The notes beneath the pieces are model-generated. The model was not told the origin of the DNA and searched no databases. It saw only the letters and a list, made by a program, of their open reading frames with translations. The position numbers were made by a program, and so were the translations under genes. Positions 60,160 to 64,000 of a DNA stretch of 64,000 nucleotides are shown here, in pieces. Location of the stretch: positions 124,001 to 188,000 of the forward strand of contig NZ_JACVMU010000001.1 in the NCBI RefSeq assembly GCF_014529985.1, given 5' to 3'. The stretch's first letter is position 1. Each line of letters opens with the position of its first letter. This DNA is from Leucobacter sp. cx-42 (GTDB taxonomy: Bacteria > Actinomycetota > Actinomycetes > Actinomycetales > Microbacteriaceae).

Positions 60160-61227
60160 TTACAGATCGGCGAGTCGCTGCTCCTCGTCCATGCGAATGC
60201 AGGACTCGATGATCGGCTCGAGCGCACCATCCATCACCGCGTCAAGGTTGTAGGCCTTGAAGCCGGTACGGTGATCCGCAATGCGGTTCTCCGGGTAGTT
60301 GTAGGTGCGAATGCGTTCAGAACGATCCATGGTGCGGATCTGAGTCGAGCGGTGTGCCGAAGCTTCTGCCGCCGCTTCTTCCTGCTGACGCGCGAGCAGT
60401 CGAGCACGCAGAACGCGCATGGCCGCTTCACGGTTCTGCAGCTGCGACTTCTCGTTCTGCATTGCCACGACGATACCGGTGGGAAGGTGCGTAATACGCA
60501 CTGCCGAGTCAGTGGTGTTCACTGACTGACCGCCGGGGCCAGACGAACGGTACACGTCGATCTTGAGGTCGTTCTGGTGCATCTCGACCTCTTCAGGCGC
60601 GTCAGCCTCGGGGTACACGAGCACGCCCGTGGTTGAGGTGTGGATGCGGCCCTGCGACTCAGTAACGGGCACACGCTGCACGCGGTGCACGCCGCCTTCG
60701 TACTTCAGGTGTGCCCATGCGCCCTGCGAGGGGTCAGATGGGTTCGCCTTGATAGCAACCTGAACGTTCTTGTAGCCGCCAAGATCGCTCTCGTCAGCCT
60801 CGATGATCTCGGTCTTCCAGCCCTTGGACTCTGCATAGTGCATGTACATGCGCAGCAGGTCAGCGCCGAAGAGCGCCGACTCAGCGCCGCCCTCGCCACC
60901 CTTGATTTCAAGGATGACGTCGCGTGCATCGTCGGGATCACGCGGGATCAGGAGGCGGCGAACCTTCTCCTGGCCTGCTGCGAGTGCCTCTTCAAGTACG
61001 GGCACCTCCTCAGCGAACGCGTCGTCTTCCTTCGCAAGCTCACGCGCTGCCTCAAGATCTTCAGCAATCTGAATCCACTGCTCGTGTGCAGTCTTGATCT
61101 TGCTCAGCTCAGCGTAGCGTCGGTTTACTCGCTTTGCGCGTACCGCGTCTGCGTGCAGCGCGGGATCAGCGAGCTGTTCCTGGAGCTCCTCGTGTTCTGC
61201 GAGAAGCCCCGCAACCTGTTCAAACAT
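60160..61227 (-). CDS. prfA: Peptide chain release factor 1
   Basis: Ends translation at UAA and UAG. The GGQ motif is in [18 protein letters not shown], the anticodon-like tripeptide region lies near [12 protein letters not shown], and length is 355 residues. It follows rho by 48 bases. No rpmE (L31) gene lies between them, unlike in M. tuberculosis. Confidence 0.96.
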   Translation of the reverse strand: MFEQVAGLLAEHEELQEQLADPALHADAVRAKRVNRRYAELSKIKTAHEQWIQIAEDLEAARELAKEDDAFAEEVPVLEEALAAGQEKVRRLLIPRDPDDARDVILEIKGGEGGAESALFGADLLRMYMHYAESKGWKTEIIEADESDLGGYKNVQVAIKANPSDPSQGAWAHLKYEGGVHRVQRVPVTESQGRIHTSTTGVLVYPEADAPEEVEMHQNDLKIDVYRSSGPGGQSVNTTDSAVRITHLPTGIVVAMQNEKSQLQNREAAMRVLRARLLARQQEEAAAEASAHRSTQIRTMDRSERIRTYNYPENRIADHRTGFKAYNLDAVMDGALEPIIESCIRMDEEQRLADL

Positions 61228-61275
61228 GTTGCCTCTCCGTATTGGGTTACCGTCGATACCGCCGCGTACGCGGTG

Positions 61276-63309
61276 TTAGGCGGTAAGTGCCGAGTTCGTC
61301 TTCGCCTTACGCAGACGTGCAATCACGTCATCTGCGTCTTCATCGGCAAGCGTTGCGCGGATCGCATCACGAACGCGGATCTCCTCAGCCGACAGCATCG
61401 AACCGAGGTTCTGTGTGTGCGACTTCTTCGCATTCGCAATTGCGACGCCATAGGGCGCGTCCTTTGCGAGCGTGATGACCGAGTTTGCAAGCGGGGTAAG
61501 TTCGCGCAGGAGGGTTGCGTCCAGTGCGGTCTCTGCCTTTGCCTGCAGCGTCGCGATGAGCGTGAGTGAGCCTGCGTTCTCAAGGTTACGCGCGGCCGAG
61601 AGCAGCTTCTTGAGCTGAGACAGGGTCTGCTCGTCGATGACGTCGAGTGCCGGGCGGTGGTTTGCAGGCTGTGCCTGTGCGTAGCCGCGCGCGAGGCGGT
61701 TGAGCGAGTCAACGAGTACGACGACGTCGTGGCCAAGCTCAACGAGGCGGCGTGCGCGATCGATTGCGAGTTCGGCGACGGTCGCCTGGTCTTCGGCACC
61801 GCGATCGAACGTTGCAGCGACAACTTCGCCACGGATCGAGCGCTGCAGCGCGGTCGCTGCCTCGGGCTGTGCATCTGCGAGCACAACCATGAGGTGTGCC
61901 TCGGGAGCCGCTACTGCGATGTCTGCAGCGAGTTCTGAAATCACCTGCACGCCCGACTGCTTCTTGGGCACGGTGATGATCGCACGCTGACCGAGGCCGA
62001 TGGGTGCGATCGCGTCGATCGTGCGGCTAAGCAGACGATCTGCGCCAACCTCGAGCGCGATGCGCTGGGTCGGGAAGACCGGAGTCATCTCGGTGATGTC
62101 TGCGCGCTTCGCCTCTTCATCAACCGGGTGTCCGTTGACCGAATCGATCTTGACGATCGCGTTGTACTTCTGGCGGCCGCCGTTGTCGCCATCGCGGGGC
62201 TGGCGGATCGCACCAACTACTGCGTCACCGCGACGCAGGCTGTACTTCTTGACCTGGCCAAGCGAAACGTACACGTCGCTGACACCGGGAAGGTAACCAC
62301 TGGTGCGGACGAACGCGTAGTTGTCGAGGATGTCGAGGATACCCGCGATCGGCAGCAGTACGTCGTCTTCTGCAATCTCGAGCTCGATATCGTCATTGCC
62401 ACGGCGCTTGCGGTCACGCTGACGGGTGCGGCTCGACCGCGAGTTGTCGTTCTTCTCGTTCTTCGAGTTGTCGTTCTTCGAGTTCTTGTTCTGGCGCTGC
62501 TTCGAGTCGTCGGTGTTCTCATTCGACTCGTTTGCGTTCTGCTCAGCGTTGTCGCGGTTACGGTTGCGACGCTGGCGGTTCCGGCCAGTGGTCTCTTCTG
62601 CGGGCTTGTCTTCAGCCTCAGGAGCCGCCGACTGCTCGGTTGCCTCTGCTGCAGCGGGAGCTGCTTCTGCGGGCTGCGCAGCCTGCTTGGCGCGACCGTT
62701 CTTCGCTGCCTTCTCAACAGCAGGCTTCTCGGCCGCTGCGTCAGTCTCAGCTGCGGGTGCTTCAGTAGCAGCCTCTGCCTTGGTAGCACGGCGACGAGTG
62801 CGCTTGGGCTTCTCGTCTGCTGCTGCGGCTTCTGCCTCTGCAGCAGGAGCGTCGGTCTTCGCCGCAGCCTTTGCCGCGGGTGCCGCAGCTTCAGTCTTCT
62901 CAGCCGTTGCTTCAGCCTCAGGCTCGACCTTCTTGCGGGCACGGCTCACGCGCTTTTTCGGCTCAGCCGGAGCCTCGTCAGCTGCGGGAGCGGCATCAGC
63001 AGCTGCAGCGGGAGCCGCTGCCGGTGCTGCCTGCTCGGCGGGAGCCTCGGTCTGAGCTTCGGGCTCGACCTTCTTGCGAGCACGGCTTACGCGCTTCTTC
63101 GGCTCGGCCGGAGCCTCGTCGGTTGCCGATGCAGCCGGAGCTGCCTCAGCGGGTGCCGCGTCGCCGGCGGGCGCGACCTCTGCAGCTGCACCTGCAGCTG
63201 CAGAGACGCGACGCGACGCACGGCGGCGAACCGGCTTCTCAGCCGACTCAGTGGTTTCGGTTGCTGTTGTTTCGACAGTGACAGCAGTGTCTACGGTGTT
63301 CTCTTCCAC
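61276..63309 (-). CDS. rho: Degenerate Rho-family protein (RNA-binding domain kept, ATPase residues lost)
   Basis: A 677-residue protein at the normal rho position. The first about 312 residues are a disordered, Ala/Glu/Lys/Arg-rich extension. The Rho RNA-binding fold (about 316-390) is kept with ILDNYAFVRT...YLPGVSDVYVS. The ATPase-like domain follows but has lost key residues. Walker A, APPKAGKT in canonical Rho, is here PKKQSGV (residues 448-454). The catalytic Glu of DERPEE is Ala480 and the next Arg is Gln481. The arginine-finger region reads TLAKDAPYG, with Lys616 in place of Arg. The Q- and R-loops are unrecognisable. Only Walker B-like VVVLVDSLNRLARG (Asp534) remains. It should not hydrolyse ATP. 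Start GTG behind AAAGGA. Confidence 0.9.
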   Translation of the reverse strand: MEENTVDTAVTVETTATETTESAEKPVRRRASRRVSAAAGAAAEVAPAGDAAPAEAAPAASATDEAPAEPKKRVSRARKKVEPEAQTEAPAEQAAPAAAPAAAADAAPAADEAPAEPKKRVSRARKKVEPEAEATAEKTEAAAPAAKAAAKTDAPAAEAEAAAADEKPKRTRRRATKAEAATEAPAAETDAAAEKPAVEKAAKNGRAKQAAQPAEAAPAAAEATEQSAAPEAEDKPAEETTGRNRQRRNRNRDNAEQNANESNENTDDSKQRQNKNSKNDNSKNEKNDNSRSSRTRQRDRKRRGNDDIELEIAEDDVLLPIAGILDILDNYAFVRTSGYLPGVSDVYVSLGQVKKYSLRRGDAVVGAIRQPRDGDNGGRQKYNAIVKIDSVNGHPVDEEAKRADITEMTPVFPTQRIALEVGADRLLSRTIDAIAPIGLGQRAIITVPKKQSGVQVISELAADIAVAAPEAHLMVVLADAQPEAATALQRSIRGEVVAATFDRGAEDQATVAELAIDRARRLVELGHDVVVLVDSLNRLARGYAQAQPANHRPALDVIDEQTLSQLKKLLSAARNLENAGSLTLIATLQAKAETALDATLLRELTPLANSVITLAKDAPYGVAIANAKKSHTQNLGSMLSAEEIRVRDAIRATLADEDADDVIARLRKAKTNSALTA
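62921..62979 (-). repeat. Repeat copy 1 in the rho N-terminal extension
   Basis: A 59-base segment encoding about 20 residues of the DEAPAEPKKRVSRARKKVEP type. It is almost identical to the copy at 63062-63120, with only a few third-position changes. This is an internal tandem duplication about 141 bases apart. Confidence 0.85.
63062..63120 (-). repeat. Repeat copy 2 in the rho N-terminal extension
   Basis: Paired with the copy at 62921-62979; same protein motif PKKRVSRARKKVEPEA. The copies encode basic, nucleic-acid-friendly patches. Confidence 0.85.
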
Positions 63310-63347
63310 GTTCTTCCTTTCGGAACGTTTTCGCGGAGGCGGCCCAT
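63291..63347 (-). CDS. Leader ORF overlapping the rho start
   Basis: An 18-codon frame with peptide MGRLRENVPKGRTWKRTP (5 Arg, 2 Lys) starts with ATG behind a strong GGAGG site (7-base spacing) and ends inside rho, overlapping by 19 bases in another frame. Its ribosome-binding site GGAGGC can pair with GCCTCC in its own codons 3-5 (63335-63359), a possible switch. It is too short to be judged by homology. Confidence 0.5.
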   Translation of the reverse strand: MGRLRENVPKGRTWKRTP

Positions 63348-63453
63348 GGCTCTGCCTCCAATGTGCATATTCATGCGAGGAAACTCAGAGCAAGAATCGC
63401 TCTGGTATGAACGACCCACGGACTGACGGGAAAACCGTAAACACACGCGAAGA

Positions 63454-64000
63454 TTACGCGAGAACTGCCGGGATCACCTCAACTGTAGCACCCTTAATAT
63501 CGACAGCGAGCGTCAGAACCTGCCAGTCTGGTGCGACTTTCGTCACCAGATCTGCAGCAGCGAGACGCTCAGCCGGGCCGTTCGCGAGCACGAGCACCGA
63601 TGGGCCAGCACCTGACACGACTGCGGGGTATCCTGCGTCACGGAGCGCGCCAATCAGGTCACGCGTCGCGGGCATTGCGGGGCCACGGTAGTTCTGGTGC
63701 AGGCGATCTTCAGTTGCCTCGAAGAGGAGTTCAGGGCTCTGCGTGAGCGCTGCGATGAGGAGCGCGGATCGCGAGACGTTGAACACTGCGTCCTCGTGCG
63801 GCACCTGCTTCGGCTGCAGGCTACGTGCTTCCTCGGTCGACATCTTGAACGATGGCACGAGCACGAGCGGCGCAACGCCACGGTGCACGAGCAGACGCTT
63901 GAAGCGCGGGCCTTCGTCGTTGGTCCACGCGATCGTGAGGCCGCCGAAGAGCGCAGGCGCGACATTGTCTGGGTGGCCTTCGAGTGCGGTTGCGAAGCCG
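63454..64000 (-). CDS. thrB: Homoserine kinase (C-terminal part; runs off the window)
   Basis: A GHMP kinase that phosphorylates homoserine on the way to threonine. The visible part begins with ALEGHPDNVAPALFGGL, and includes motif 3 GAGPSVLVL. The thrB-rho order matches M. tuberculosis (Rv1296-Rv1297). The N-terminus lies outside the window. Confidence 0.94.
   Translation of the reverse strand, partial: GFATALEGHPDNVAPALFGGLTIAWTNDEGPRFKRLLVHRGVAPLVLVPSFKMSTEEARSLQPKQVPHEDAVFNVSRSALLIAALTQSPELLFEATEDRLHQNYRGPAMPATRDLIGALRDAGYPAVVSGAGPSVLVLANGPAERLAAADLVTKVAPDWQVLTLAVDIKGATVEVIPAVLA

Noticed and set aside
61276-63309. Rho gene as a pseudogene
   Set aside because: The frame is unbroken over 677 codons, the RNA-binding fold is intact, and start and ribosome-binding site are good. 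Loss is restricted to catalytic sites and loops.
62128-63426. Long open frame on the plus strand opposite rho
   Set aside because: It is rich in Cys, Leu, Ser and Arg in a way typical of antisense reading of Ala/Glu-rich, high-GC codons. The minus frame encodes a clear Rho-like protein.

Overview
The window is a high-GC stretch of an actinobacterial chromosome. The protein families, short spacings and gene order fit the order Micrococcales, most likely Microbacteriaceae (a Leucobacter-like genome is plausible, but the species cannot be fixed from sequence alone). Three blocks keep the order known from Mycobacterium tuberculosis: pcrA-sucC-sucD-perM; metG-tatD-rsmA-ispE together with mazG-eno-ftsB-DUF501-pth-mfd-rplY-prs-glmU; and thrB-rho-prfA-prmC-tsaC-wecA-atpI-atpBEFHAGDC. 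Most genes lie on the minus strand and are housekeeping genes.

Layout: 1-2.5 kb holds a thiamin ABC-transporter lipoprotein behind a TPP riboswitch, then perM. 2.5-7.4 kb holds sucD, sucC and the PcrA helicase. 7.5-10.9 kb holds an asparaginase, a glycerophosphodiesterase and a type II NADH dehydrogenase. 11-17 kb holds DUF501, ftsB, eno, hisS, a LuxR-type regulator, mazG and a lipoprotein. 17-26.5 kb holds mfd, pth, rplY, an SDR with a MarR regulator, prs, glmU and tRNA-Gln. 26.6-33.7 kb is a more accessory metabolic region: a MarR regulator, an amidase, a LysR regulator, a PLP decarboxylase and a CycA-like permease. 33.8-44.3 kb holds a nested palindromic element, an ABC-F ATPase, a small Cys-tailed peptide next to an FrnE/DsbA-like protein, ispE, rsmA, tatD, metG, gabT, a PP2C phosphatase and yaaA. 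44.4-54.9 kb is the complete F1Fo ATP synthase operon with atpI, wecA, tsaC and prmC. 55-60.1 kb is an insertion carrying cysK, cysE and two MFS exporters around a MarR-type regulator. 60.2-64 kb holds prfA, rho and the end of thrB.

The most unusual object is the gene in the rho position. It is a full-length, uninterrupted reading frame that keeps the RNA-binding domain and overall Rho layout. It has lost the residues needed for ATP hydrolysis: the Walker A lysines and threonine, the catalytic glutamate and the arginine finger. It is preceded by an overlapping 18-codon leader reading frame with a strong ribosome-binding site. The same window has many very strong, often perfect, intrinsic-terminator hairpins, which would fit a genome that leans little on Rho-dependent termination; that link is inference. 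Other points of interest are the 60-residue peptide ending in two Cys pairs behind a CPWC oxidoreductase, a long hairpin that encloses the start site of an MFS gene, clean palindromic operators beside two MarR genes, and a nested inverted-repeat element next to the ABC-F gene.
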